Assembly (NCBI GenBank): GCA_016705335.1
Contig: JADIYN010000016.1
Span: 1-64,000, forward strand
Length of the DNA stretch: 64,000 bases
Reading direction: 5' to 3'
DNA from: Draconibacterium sp.
GTDB lineage: Bacteria > Bacteroidota > Bacteroidia > Bacteroidales > Prolixibacteraceae
Shown here: piece after piece, positions 9,706-20,210 of the stretch
Layout: every line of letters begins with the position of its first letter
How positions within the stretch are numbered: the stretch's first letter is position 1
Translations under genes and position numbers: made by a program
The notes under the pieces: model-generated
What the model was told of the DNA's origin: nothing
The model's database searches: none
What the model saw: the letters and a program-made list of their open reading frames with translations, nothing else

Positions 9706-10415
9706 TTAGCGCTTCACAATAGTACCAATATTTTCGCCAGCTAATACTTTTTTAAATTCCCCTTTTGATCCATATTAAATACCAAGATTGGCAAATTATT
9801 TTCGTTGCACATTGTTGTAGCTGTCAGATCCATTATCCTCAAATTGCGTTTGTAAATTTCGTCGAAAGTAATTGTGTCAAACTTTGTTGCCGTAGGATCC
9901 TTTTCAGGATCAGCAGTATAAATCCCGTCCACCCGAGTACCTTTCAGCATTATATCGGCTTCAATTTCAATTCCACGCAAAGCACTGGCTGTGTCGGTTG
10001 TAAAATATGGATTACCAGTTCCTCCTGAAATAATTACAACTTCACCGTTTATTAATGCTTCAATAGCTTTTTCCTTTGAATAAAATTCCCCTATCGGTTC
10101 CATACGTATTGATGTCATTACCCTTGATTTAACTTCAACATTTCTTAGTGCTGAATTTAAAGCCAGACTATTTATAATTGTTGCCAGCATTCCCATTTGA
10201 TCGCCTTTAACCCTGTCGAAACCTTTTGCAGCACCACTCAATCCACGAAAAATATTGCCTCCTCCTATTACAATTCCAACCTGGACTCCTGATTTAACTA
10301 ACATTGCAATTTCCTCAGCATAATCGTTTAACCGGTTTTGATCGATGCCATACTGTTGGTCGCCCATTAACGACTCACCACTTAATTTTAAAAGAATCCG
10401 TTTGTATTTTGTCAT
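9706..10415 (-). CDS. pyrH: UMP kinase PyrH (one frameshift at the C-terminus)
   Basis: Converts UMP to UDP in pyrimidine nucleotide synthesis. The amino-acid kinase fold shows LLKLSGESLMG at the N-terminus, VIGGGNIFRG, and MDLTATTMC near the end. As written the frame ends after GNLKKY. Adding one A to the run at 9748-9753 gives GNLKKVLAGENIGTIVKR and a stop at 9706-9708, the usual C-terminus. The enzyme is essential, so this is almost certainly a base-calling error. It pairs with frr downstream. Confidence 0.95.
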
Positions 10416-10460
10416 TTTATTGTTTTTATTTTTGAAGGATAAAGTTAAAATAGTTTTTAA

Positions 10461-12112
10461 TTATTCAATTTCGATCCCTTTTTCGTTACATAACTGTACA
10501 GCTAGTTCGCTTAGCTTGTATTTTTGAATTTTACCACTGGCTGTCATTGGAAAATCTTCGACAAAGAAAATATACTTTGGGATTTTGAACCTCGCAATAT
10601 TTCCACGGCAAAAATCGATTATTTCGTCTTCAGTAAGTTTTTGCCCTGATTTCAGTTTAACGAATGCTCCAACAGTTTCACCATATTTTTACTTGGAATA
10701 CCAGCCACTTCAACCGCCTCTATTTGTTGAATTTTATACAGGTAATTTTCGATTTCCCTTGGATAAATATTTTCTCCACCCCTGATTATCATATCTTTTA
10801 TTCGACCGGTAATCCGATAAAAACCATCTTCGGTTTTAACTGCCAAATCTCCCGAATGCAGCCAACCATCAGCATCAATTGCTTTCTCAGTTGCTTCCTG
10901 ATTCTTATAATATCCTTTCATAACATTGTAGCCACGACAGCAGATTTCACCCTGTTCATCTAGCAAACAGATTTTTCCGATTTCATGATTAACAATTTTA
11001 ACTTCAACATTAGAGAACTCGAAGCCAACAGTTGTAGCGCGGACTTCTGCTGAATTATGGGTTCGTGTGGCAGTCATTCCCGGCGATGATTCGGTTAATC
11101 CATAAACAATAATGATATCTTTCATGTGCATTTTTGTCATCACCTGGTTCATGGTTTCAATGGGACAAAGTGCACCTGCCATGATTCCTGTGCGCAATGA
11201 GCTCAAATCGAACATATCGAACATAGGATGGTTTAGTTCTGAAATAAACATAGTTGGCACTCCATATAAAGCTGTGCATTTCTCTTTTTGTACTGATGCC
11301 ATTACAATTACCGGGTCAAAATCTTCTGTAAAAACCATTGTTGCGCCATGAGTTATAATTGCACACATAGCCAGCACACAACCAAAACAATGAAAAAGCG
11401 GGACACAAACCAATAATTTTTCGTTTGATGTGAATTTCATACACTCCCCGGCAGAATATCCATTGTTTAGGATATTATGATGAGAGAGCATAACACCTTT
11501 TGGAAAACCAGTTGTGCCCGAAGTATATTGCATATTGATAACGTCGTGGCAGTTAAGATTTTCTTTTATACTTTCCAATTCGAGGTCGTCAACATGTTTA
11601 CCCAGTAAAATAAGTTCGGAAGTGTTATACATCCCGCGGTGTTTTTGCTGACCTATAAAAACCACATTTCTGAGTTCAGGAAATTTCAATGAATGCAATT
11701 CGCCACGTGACTGATCTTTTAATTCAGGAACCAGTTCAAATATCATATTTACATAATCGCTGTCACGGTAACCATCAACAAGGCAAAGCGTATTTATGTC
11801 AGCATCCCGCAATAGATATTCGATTTCAGATAATTTGTAATTTGTGTTAATTGTTACAAGAATTGCCCCGATTTTAGCAGTTGCAAACATAATTGTGGTC
11901 CAGTCAGGAACATTTTTTGCCCAAATCCCGACTTTGTCCCCAGGTTTGATCCCAATAATAAGAAGGCCTTTCGCCAAATCGTCAACTCGCTGATTAAATT
12001 CAGCATAAGTAAACCGAAGGTTACGATCCGGATAAATCATAAATTCTTTTTCTGGGGTTTTGTAGGCCCACATTTCGAGCATTTCGCCTAAAGTTGAATC
12101 GAGCAATTGCAT
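10461..12112 (-). CDS. AMP-binding acyl-CoA synthetase (one frameshift)
   Basis: Activates a carboxylic acid, probably a fatty acid, to its CoA thioester through an acyl-AMP. The P-loop YTSGTTGFPKG, the GLTESS motif and GWLHSGDLAV are present, and the hinge reads GRIKDMIIRGGENIYP. The frame breaks in the A run at 10686-10690. Repair gives KYGETVGAFVKLKSG and the catalytic lysine motif ASGKIQKYKL, with a stop at 10461, for about 550 residues. It follows an HTH-cupin regulator by about 40 bases, an arrangement often seen for this ligase in Bacteroidota. Confidence 0.9.
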
Positions 12113-12152
12113 TTTTATATTTTAAAAGTGTAAGTTAAAATTAACTGATGGA

Positions 12153-12729
12153 TTAAAGCGGGTAATAAACAACTCCCAAAATTTTAGCTTTTTTATTTTC
12201 GGCAGCATGAACATTGTGGGCTACAATAGAATCGAGATAAATGCTGTCACCTTCACTCAAAGTATAAATTTCCTTTCCATAATTTATCTCTACTTTTCCT
12301 TGCAAAACATATATAAATTCTTCGCCCTCGTGTGATGAAAGTTTGTAATCAGAATGGGCTGAAGGCTCAATATCGATCATAAATGGCTCCATGTGGCGGC
12401 CAGTTTTATCTTGTGCAAACGAATAGAAATTCAGGTGTTCCCGGGCAGAATCATCTTTTGTTGAAAAACTCAAGGCCGAATTTGCTGAACCTGCTTTAAC
12501 GATCACGGGACCAATCTGATCCTGATCATCAAGAAAAGTTCCAATCCGCACCACCAAGAGCACGGGTGATTTTTATTAAATGTCCCAGTGAAGGAACTGT
12601 TCCCTTTTCTTCAATATTTTCAAGTTGCTTTTCATCAAGATTTGACTTAATTGCCAGTTGCGTGCGGGAAACCTGTTTAAACTCCCTGAAATCTTTAATT
12701 TTTCTTCCTATTTTGTTTTTGGTTTTCAT
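12153..12729 (-). CDS. XRE-type HTH regulator with cupin domain (one frameshift)
   Basis: Likely one-component regulator: an N-terminal helix-turn-helix of about 60 residues (REFKQVSRTQLAIKSNLDEK) and a C-terminal cupin sensor (SSHEGEEFIYVLQGKVEINYG) that binds a small ligand. The frame breaks in GGTGGTGCG near 12550, which needs one base removed or two added. This differs from the one-base losses elsewhere. The repaired protein is about 190 residues, normal for this group. It lies directly upstream of the acyl-CoA synthetase, so that gene is its probable target. Confidence 0.85.
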
Positions 12730-12793
12730 GTAGATTGATTATTTGTCTCACGCAAAATTATATTTTGAAAATGTAGGAACAAAGTCAATCAAT

Positions 12794-12823
12794 AAAAAAA
12801 GGTGCCCGAAACCGGACACCTTT
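12794..12823 (-). terminator. Terminator after the glucan phosphorylase gene
   Basis: On the minus strand AAAGGTGTCCG and CGGGCACCTTT form an 11-bp stem with one G-U pair and a GTTT loop, followed by a T run. It lies about 20 bases after the stop at 12846 and closes the glycogen cluster. Confidence 0.87.
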
Positions 12824-12845
12824 CAATTTATTTTAACATAAAACG

Positions 12846-15422
12846 CTAAATCCAACGAACATACCTAAAATCCTGGCGGTGTGCCAGGTTTTTGTTTTTT
12901 GCATAAATTCTGAAACCATAATTGAATGTTCCCGGATGATTTGGGTGCAGATTGTGTCTATAACAGCAAACTGTACCCTCACAATTTTCTGCCAGAAGTT
13001 CAACAGTTTCAATTATACGGGCATTTTCCTTATTGTCATTTTCGGTAATAACCAATTCCAAACCAATTTCGCTGCACGACAATCCTTTCAAATCAAGATA
13101 AACTTTTACAGGATATTCCTGCCCGATTTTCATTTTGTTTGTAATTCCGTCGGAAATTTCGACACTTTTAACTTCTATTGAATTCCAACCCTTGCTGATT
13201 TTATATTTCCAGGCCGCCATTTCTTTAGCCATTTTAAAATTATCGGCTTTTACTCTGCCAGCTCTTTCAAATTGCGGATTATAATAACGATCCTGATAAT
13301 CGCGAATCATGCGCGCAGTAGTAAAATTAGGTGCTACCTGTGCAATTGTGTTCTTAATGTAGCTTACCCATTTTTGAGGTACGCCGGTTTTATCCCTGTT
13401 ATAGAACGACGGTACAATTTCCTCTTCGAGAATATTATAAATGGTTTCGGCATCCAATTCATCCTGAAAATCCTGATATTCAAAAGTACGTTCAGCAGGG
13501 AGTGCCCAACCGGCATCTTTTTTATATCCTTCAACCCACCAACCGTCGAGCACAGAGAAATGCATCGTGCCGTTCATAACACCTTTTTCACCACTGGTAC
13601 CTGATGCTTCAAGCGGACGGGTTGGCGTGTTCAACCAAACATCAACACCTTGCAAAAGTGTTTTTGCAAGGCTCATATCGTAATTCTGAATAAATAGGAT
13701 TTTACCTCTAAATTCAGATCGTTTTGAAATTTCGACAATATTTTTTATTAAATCCTGACCCGCTTTATCGGCCGGATGCGCTTTCCCCGCAAAAATAAAC
13801 TGTACAGGACGATCAGGATTATTTACAATTTTCGATAACCGATCCAAATTCCGGAACAACAAATATCCGCGTTTGTATGTAGCAAAACGCCTTGCAAAAC
13901 CAATTGTAAGCGCTTTTGGGTCAAGTCGTCCTAAAATTTCAGAAACCAGATTTGGATGCTGGTGAAGTTTTATCCAGTTATCGGAAAAACGTGCTTTTAT
14001 TAAATTGATGGATTTTAAACGAAGACTTTCGCGAAGATCCCAGATTTCACTATCGGGAACGTTGTAGATATTTTTCCAGGCATCAAAATTGAGCTGGGAA
14101 ACCGGAAAATCTCCCCCAAAATATTTTTTATGTATTTCTTTCCATTCGGGTGCAGTCCAGGTGGAATAGTGAACCCCATTTGTAACATAGCCAATTTCAA
14201 GTTCTTCTTCCAAAAACCCCGGGTATAAATTTTTAAGGACCATTTTGCTGACATCACCATGCAACATACTTACGCCGTTTATTCCCTGAGAAAGGTTACT
14301 TGCCAGAAAACTCATATTGAAATGATCTTCGTTGGCATTTGCTTTACCCAGCATTAAAAACTCGTCCCAACTCAAACCTATTTTTTCAGGAAAATTGTCC
14401 ATGTAATGTTTGAACATATCAACATGAAATGAATCGTGACCGGCGGGAACCGGTGTGTGGGTTGTAAAAACAGTCGAAACCCTAACAACTTCCCTTGCTT
14501 CGGCATAGGTTAAACTTTCGTTGCTAATAAAATCAGCAATTCTTTCGATGCCAATAAAAGCTGCATGGCCTTCGTTACAGTGATAAACATCAGATTTATA
14601 ACCCAATTTATTCAAAGCCCTTATTCCGCCCAGACCCAGTAACATTTCCTGTTTGAGCCTGTTTTCATTGTCGCCACCGTATAAATGATGAGTAACCGAC
14701 CTGTCATATTCTTCATTTTCAGGGCGATCAGCATCAAGTAAGTAAAGTTTTATACTACCAACATTTACCTGCCAAACTTTTGCAACTATATTTCTGCCAG
14801 GAAATTTTACTTCAATTGAAATCCACTCGCCATTATTGTCAAGTGCTGGTTGCACCGGAATTTTTGAAAACTGCTGAGCTTCATAATTTGCGATTTGTTC
14901 GCCGTTGATACCCAAAGATTGTTTGAAATATCCGTAACGGTATAACAAACCCACAGCAACTAAATTAACATTTGAATCACTGGCTTCTTTAAGGTAATCG
15001 CCAGCCAAAATACCAAGACCGCCAGAGAAAATCTTGAGACTGTCATGCAATCCATATTCCATGCTGAAATAAGCTATTTCAGGGCCTGCAGGATTTTTTC
15101 TTTCTTCCAGATATTGCGTTAACCGTATGTGAGCATCTTTCATTCTGATAACAAAATCTTTATCTTTTACGAGCTGCGACAACCGTTTGTAACTTACCTG
15201 TTCCAAAAGAACTATCGGGTTATAATAACATTCTTCCCAGATTTCATTATCTATATATTTGAATAATTCGCCAACTTCAGTATTCCAAACCCACCATAAA
15301 TTTCTTGATAAATCCCTTAGCGGACTTAAACTTTCAGGTAGGTTGGGGTCAACGATTATTTTTTTCCATACCGGTTCTAATACTACCGGTTTATCTATAT
15401 ATCTAATTCCGTTTGATTCCAT
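12846..15422 (-). CDS. glgP: Alpha-glucan phosphorylase (GT35)
   Basis: Releases glucose-1-phosphate from glycogen or maltodextrin. The intact 858-residue protein begins with the extra N-terminal domain of the bacterial/archaeal alpha-glucan phosphorylase subfamily (LSRNLWWVWN) and carries IAYFSMEYGLHDSLKIFSGG, VYHCNEGHAAF and the PLP-site region EASGTSGEKGVMNG. Length is typical. It is the last gene of the glycogen cluster and its start is about 145 bases after the GH57 stop, so it may have its own promoter. A strong terminator follows. Confidence 0.94.
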   Translation of the reverse strand: MESNGIRYIDKPVVLEPVWKKIIVDPNLPESLSPLRDLSRNLWWVWNTEVGELFKYIDNEIWEECYYNPIVLLEQVSYKRLSQLVKDKDFVIRMKDAHIRLTQYLEERKNPAGPEIAYFSMEYGLHDSLKIFSGGLGILAGDYLKEASDSNVNLVAVGLLYRYGYFKQSLGINGEQIANYEAQQFSKIPVQPALDNNGEWISIEVKFPGRNIVAKVWQVNVGSIKLYLLDADRPENEEYDRSVTHHLYGGDNENRLKQEMLLGLGGIRALNKLGYKSDVYHCNEGHAAFIGIERIADFISNESLTYAEAREVVRVSTVFTTHTPVPAGHDSFHVDMFKHYMDNFPEKIGLSWDEFLMLGKANANEDHFNMSFLASNLSQGINGVSMLHGDVSKMVLKNLYPGFLEEELEIGYVTNGVHYSTWTAPEWKEIHKKYFGGDFPVSQLNFDAWKNIYNVPDSEIWDLRESLRLKSINLIKARFSDNWIKLHQHPNLVSEILGRLDPKALTIGFARRFATYKRGYLLFRNLDRLSKIVNNPDRPVQFIFAGKAHPADKAGQDLIKNIVEISKRSEFRGKILFIQNYDMSLAKTLLQGVDVWLNTPTRPLEASGTSGEKGVMNGTMHFSVLDGWWVEGYKKDAGWALPAERTFEYQDFQDELDAETIYNILEEEIVPSFYNRDKTGVPQKWVSYIKNTIAQVAPNFTTARMIRDYQDRYYNPQFERAGRVKADNFKMAKEMAAWKYKISKGWNSIEVKSVEISDGITNKMKIGQEYPVKVYLDLKGLSCSEIGLELVITENDNKENARIIETVELLAENCEGTVCCYRHNLHPNHPGTFNYGFRIYAKNKNLAHRQDFRYVRWI

Positions 15423-15568
15423 TTTAGTTATTTTAAATTCAAAATTATATCCACGATATGGTGCAAAAATAATCTTTCCGCTAAGAAACGTTACAAAAAC
15501 ACTATTAAATTGGATAAGGGTTACGATGAAATAATATTAATTATAAACACATGGAAAATATCGAAGCC

Positions 15569-16879
15569 CTATTTCTTTCTTCTTTCCCTTTTTTGCAACG
15601 CTAAAATATTTGCCTCTAATTTTTTTATTTTTTCTACCTTTTCAATAATTATGTTATGCAATGAAGCAATTTCACTATCAATTTCGTTTACAGGAACAAA
15701 TGAATTCAGCCTTATTTTAAAATCACTCAACACATTCATATAATTAACGAAAGCTTCAAATGGCGTATTAAACGGATTATTGTAACTATGATCTTTCCCG
15801 TCCGAAAAATACTTAGTTGACATATAATAGAAGTGATCGCTAACCTGCAGGTAGTTCCAGTCTTTTAACAATTCCTCATCTGTGCATCTTCGAATTTGTT
15901 CGCTGAGGCTGTATAATTTTCCAAAAGCTTCTTTTTGCATTCCGTTTCCGAGCCAGGCGGTTAAATCGCGTTCTTCGTCGGCCCACGAAATTGGAGTTGG
16001 CACACTCACTATTGAAATGGGTTGAAGTTCCTCAATCATCTCGGAGGGTGTGGCCAGTTTTAATGATGGGTGTTTTGCGATTTTCACAAGTAAACTTTCC
16101 AGGAAGTTGAAAATACCAGTTTCTTTTGCCTGCCTGTCGCCAATGGCTTCGTAGCTTAAAAACAGGTTTACAACTTCATCTTTGGGATTTATGTTTTCCA
16201 GCCATGATATAAACTTTTCAGCGGTCAACGGGTAATCAGACCAGTTTGTATCGGCAAAACGAAATGCAATATCGTCACTGAGTTTGAAATTCCTCATCAG
16301 TACTTTTAGCCTGGGATTTAGCGCATTTACATACAAATAATTCGGGCTCTTCCAGCCAAGTACATGTTTGGCGCCTTCCGTAAGCATTGCTGTGTAACCC
16401 AATTCGGCAACATGCGCACCTATTTCATCAGAGTAAATCATTTCGGTATTACGAAAAACCCGGGGTTGAATGCCAAACAATTCAACAATTTTTTTGTCGT
16501 GTAATTTAATCTGTTCTTCAAAAATAATTTTGTCTTTAAGCGATGATAGTGAATGGGAATATGTTTCGGACAAGAATTCAACGCAACCGGTTTTCACCAA
16601 TTTTTGAAACGACTCAATAACTTCGGGGGCATACAGTTGGAATTGTTCGAGTGCCTGCCCTGTAATCGAAAAGGAAACTTTAAAATTGCTGCGCAGTTGA
16701 TTGGCTAATTTCAGTAACAATTTGTTGGTTGGCAAATAGCTTTTTGTTGCTATTTTGTTCATTATCGATTCGTTTGTAAAATCATCATAATAATAATGAT
16801 CGTTACCAATATCGAAAAAATGATACCGCCGGTGTCTAAACGGTTGATGTACCTGAAAAAACAAACAAACTGTCTTCAT
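15569..16879 (-). CDS. GH57 alpha-amylase-like protein, catalytic acid apparently replaced
   Basis: Family GH57 barrel of 436 residues. The HQP motif (QVHQPFR) starts the protein and the nucleophile region is RVFRNTEMIYSDEIG. The motif normally holding the acid/base aspartate (DYExxGxH) reads SYEAIGDRQ, so Asp is Ser. GH57 homologues lacking a catalytic residue are known as amylase-like proteins, and this may be one, acting on glycogen structure or regulation instead of hydrolysis. It sits between a GT4 transferase and glgP in the glycogen cluster, the usual Bacteroidota trio context. The reading frame is clean here, so the change is not a frameshift artefact. Confidence 0.9.
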   Translation of the reverse strand: MKTVCLFFQVHQPFRHRRYHFFDIGNDHYYYDDFTNESIMNKIATKSYLPTNKLLLKLANQLRSNFKVSFSITGQALEQFQLYAPEVIESFQKLVKTGCVEFLSETYSHSLSSLKDKIIFEEQIKLHDKKIVELFGIQPRVFRNTEMIYSDEIGAHVAELGYTAMLTEGAKHVLGWKSPNYLYVNALNPRLKVLMRNFKLSDDIAFRFADTNWSDYPLTAEKFISWLENINPKDEVVNLFLSYEAIGDRQAKETGIFNFLESLLVKIAKHPSLKLATPSEMIEELQPISIVSVPTPISWADEERDLTAWLGNGMQKEAFGKLYSLSEQIRRCTDEELLKDWNYLQVSDHFYYMSTKYFSDGKDHSYNNPFNTPFEAFVNYMNVLSDFKIRLNSFVPVNEIDSEIASLHNIIIEKVEKIKKLEANILALQKRERRKK

Positions 16880-16888
16880 ATTTACTTT

Positions 16889-18184
16889 TTAAAAATGTAC
16901 GACCGATTTATAAACATCGGTTACTTCACGCGCCGAATTTATCCACTCAAAATGGCCAACTTCATGTTTGCCTTCATTTTTGAAATGTGCTGCAAGTGCG
17001 CTGTAATTTATTAGTCCGTAAATTGCATCGGCCATTTCAATGGTGTCCCAAAAATCAATTTTAATGGCGTTTTTAATAACCTCGGCAACACCTGATTGAT
17101 TGGAAATAATAACCGGTACATTAAACTGCATGGCTTCGAGTGGAACAATGCCAAAGGGTTCAGAAACCGATGGCATCACAAAAACGTCAGTAATCTGCAA
17201 CATGTGGGCAACGTCTTTCCCGCTTAAAAAGCCTGTAAAATGAAAATGTTCTGAAATACCAAGTTCAGCAACCCGGGCAATCATCTGGTTCATCAGGTCG
17301 CCACTTCCGGCCATAACAAACCTGACTTTCTTCATTTTCTTAAGCAGCAAATTTGCAGCTTCTACAAAATATTCGGGACCTTTTTGGGCGGTTATTCTAC
17401 CCAAAAAAGTTACTATTTTTTCATCGAACCCCTTTTCAAACTTTACTTCATTTTCGTTTTCAACCGGTTCAACAGCGTTATAAACAACCGTAATCTTTTC
17501 AGGTTGAATGCCATATTTTTCGACAATGATATTTTTTGTAAGACTGCTCACAGCAATAATCCTGTCGGCCATTTCCATTCCTTCACGTTCAATAGCATAA
17601 ACGCGCGGATTCACGCTGCCACCACTTCTGTCGAAATCGGTAGCGTGAACATGAATTACCAATGGTTTGCCCGAAATTCTTTTGGCAGCCATTCCTGCCG
17701 GATAAGCGAGCCAGTCGTGGGCATGGATAATATCGAATTTATTATTTCGGGCAATAACTTCGGCTACCAAAGCATAATTTCTGATTTCGTCAAGTAAACC
17801 GTCATCATATTTTCCGGTAAAATCAACTTTAAACCCCTCACTGGTTTTAATAAACCGGGTTTTTTTTGAATAAATTTTGCTTTTCAAATTCCAAAACTCC
17901 TGTTCACCCAGGTATGGAACCAACTCCGAACCGACTTCGAAATAATCGATTTTTTGCCGGGCATCTTCAAACTGAATTTTCTTTTGCAGAATTGGGACCT
18001 GGTTGGCTCCTATTAATTGTATATCAACCGGATTTTCATCGCCAAAAGCCTTTGGTACAACGAAAATTACCTCCACCTCATTCAGTTTTGCCATTCCTTT
18101 GGTTAATCCAAAACAGGCGGTACCAAGTCCTCCGGAGATATGCGGCGGGAATTCCCACCCAAACATTAGTACCTTCATAATCAA
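16889..18184 (-). CDS. GT4 family glycosyltransferase of the glycogen cluster
   Basis: GT-B glycosyltransferase of 431 residues, probably an alpha-glucan or glycogen synthase-like enzyme. The N-terminus KVLMFGWEFPPHISGGLG holds the glycine-rich donor-side motif of GT4/GT5 enzymes; HAHDWLAYPAG, VVYNAVEP, FLGRITAQKGPEYF and the SVSEPFGIVPLEAM E-x7-E motif follow in order. It lies 9 bases from the GH57 gene and 5 bases from the debranching gene, so the three are one transcript. The exact acceptor cannot be read from sequence. Confidence 0.9.
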   Translation of the reverse strand: MIMKVLMFGWEFPPHISGGLGTACFGLTKGMAKLNEVEVIFVVPKAFGDENPVDIQLIGANQVPILQKKIQFEDARQKIDYFEVGSELVPYLGEQEFWNLKSKIYSKKTRFIKTSEGFKVDFTGKYDDGLLDEIRNYALVAEVIARNNKFDIIHAHDWLAYPAGMAAKRISGKPLVIHVHATDFDRSGGSVNPRVYAIEREGMEMADRIIAVSSLTKNIIVEKYGIQPEKITVVYNAVEPVENENEVKFEKGFDEKIVTFLGRITAQKGPEYFVEAANLLLKKMKKVRFVMAGSGDLMNQMIARVAELGISEHFHFTGFLSGKDVAHMLQITDVFVMPSVSEPFGIVPLEAMQFNVPVIISNQSGVAEVIKNAIKIDFWDTIEMADAIYGLINYSALAAHFKNEGKHEVGHFEWINSAREVTDVYKSVVHF

Positions 18185-18189
18185 TAAAT

Positions 18190-20132
18190 TTACTCTTTAT
18201 AATTTTGGACAAGGTGCGTTGCATAAACAACACTTGCCACGCTCCATGCCTGAGAAATTGCTCCTTTTGCCTTGTGAGGGGGATTTCCGTTATACATTTC
18301 CGACATTGTTCCGATACAATGTTCTGTAATGTCATCTTCAAATCCGTCCATCAGTTTTTTCACAAAAGCGAGGCCGCTCTTTTTATGGATTTTCAGATAA
18401 GCTTCAACAAAAAACTGAATCAACCAAGGCCAAACTGCACCTTGATGAATTGCAAGTTCCCTTTCATTTTGTCCACCTTCAACAACTCCTTTGTAGCGTA
18501 AATGTTCAGGCGAAAGAGTGCGTAAACCACGTTTTGTAAGCAATGCCTGTTCTGCAACACTAAGTACCGATTGTTTTTGTTCCTTACTTAATGGTGAATA
18601 TTCCATGGCGATTGCTATTACCATATTCGGGCGTACTGACCAATCAGGTCTTCCATCTTTTACAAAATCCGCTAAATGTTCATGACCTTCATTCCAAAAA
18701 GTCTTAACAAAAGCATCTCCCACTTTTTTAATCATCCCTTTCCATTGATCGGCAAAACTTTGATCGCCAGCCAACCCGGCAAGCTCAACGGCAAAACATA
18801 GAGAATTGTACCAAAGTGCATTAATTTCAACAGGCATCCCGTCTCTCTGAACTACAGCCTTACCGTCAATCAAAGCATTCATCCATGTTAGTGGCAAATT
18901 ATCTTTTTGTGCGTACACCAAACCTTCGCGAGTTGTACCGATATATTTCAGACCCGAATTTTTATATGTATTTAAAATTTCGCGGATAGCCTTTCCATAT
19001 TTTTCCCAGATTTCAGTTGCATGGTTGAATTTCCTGAAATATTTCATTATGGTCCAGATAAACCAAAGCGGAGCATCGGCGGAGTTATAAGTTGGTTCCT
19101 TTTGGTTAATTCCATCCGGGAAAAATCCATTTTTAAGGTAAGGCAAATATGTATCAAGCACATTAATGCAACTTTTGGGTGGTTTAACGAAAGGCACAAT
19201 CCCGGCAAAGAGACAAAAGTTTGACGGGTAATGCTGTCGTACCATGGGTAGCCGGCAATGATATCGGTGCCGTTTTTTTTGTGCATAACAAATTGTTCGG
19301 CGGCATTGTCAAGCGAATTTAAAAAAGAGGTTCTTTCTAACCTGTTGTTTTTTCGTTTGTAAATGATTGCTTTAAAGATGTGGTTTTTGCTTCGACAGTG
19401 CCTGCTGCAAAAATTACACTTTCGCCTTTTTTATTGGCAATTCAAAATAGCCGGGGACAAATAAATCCTCGAGATATTCGTACCGCGGTTAAGTTCTTTC
19501 AAATATTCAATATTGTAATACCAATCGGGAACTGGTATAAATTCAGCTTTTTTATTGAATTGCATAAAAAGGTCGGGGTATTTTTCATACAGTTTTAAAC
19601 TTATCCCATTTTGCGCTTTTCCAAATTTCCGGTTGACAAACATATTTGCCTTGCTTAAATTATGAATCTGCCGGAAAGCAAGGAACGGTTTCAATCGCAG
19701 TTTAACTGGCATCGTTGCATCTTCAAGCGTATATTTTATTAAAATCTGCTGTTCATCTTCAACCAAAACCTGCTCTTTTGTAAGTACAACATTTCCAACC
19801 CTGTACGTTATTTTCGGAATGCGGTTAAATTCAACATTCCTGATATATTTATGCCCTTTGGGTTCGTAGGTTCCACCCTGAAACCGATGAATTCCGAGAT
19901 TAAACTCCGAACCGTTTTCAAGAATTGTTTCATCGAGCGTAGAAAGCAAAACGTGCTTTTCGCCACCAAAATTTTCGATTGGACAAACCAGCAAACCATG
20001 ATATTTTCGTGTATTACAACCGCTAATCGTAGTACTTGTATAAGTACCGGCCCTGTTTGATCTTAGTACTTCTTTGTTTAAAGAATATTCCAGATTAATT
20101 AACTGCTCCTTTTCGAATTTAAGGTAACTCAT
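18190..20132 (-). CDS. Amylo-alpha-1,6-glucosidase (glycogen debranching enzyme), four frameshifts
   Basis: Removes 1,6-linked glucose stubs from glycogen. The N-terminal domain shows TSTTISGCNTRKYHGLLV, and the C-terminal (alpha/alpha)6 domain shows AGYPWYD, HQGAVWPW and KGAISQAWSVA. The frame breaks near 19483, 19430, 19372 and 19174, each a single missing base; joining the pieces gives about 645 residues. The motif usually reading GRDT after GYPW is TRQT here, removing an aspartate thought to be catalytic. The gene begins 78 bases after GSCFA and leads directly into the GT4 gene. Confidence 0.88.
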
Positions 20133-20210
20133 AATTTTACAATTTAAGGGTAAAGTTTTTGGTTAGAAATAGAGAGAAATAGCTTAATGCCCTTTTACAA
20201 ATGTAGGTTT

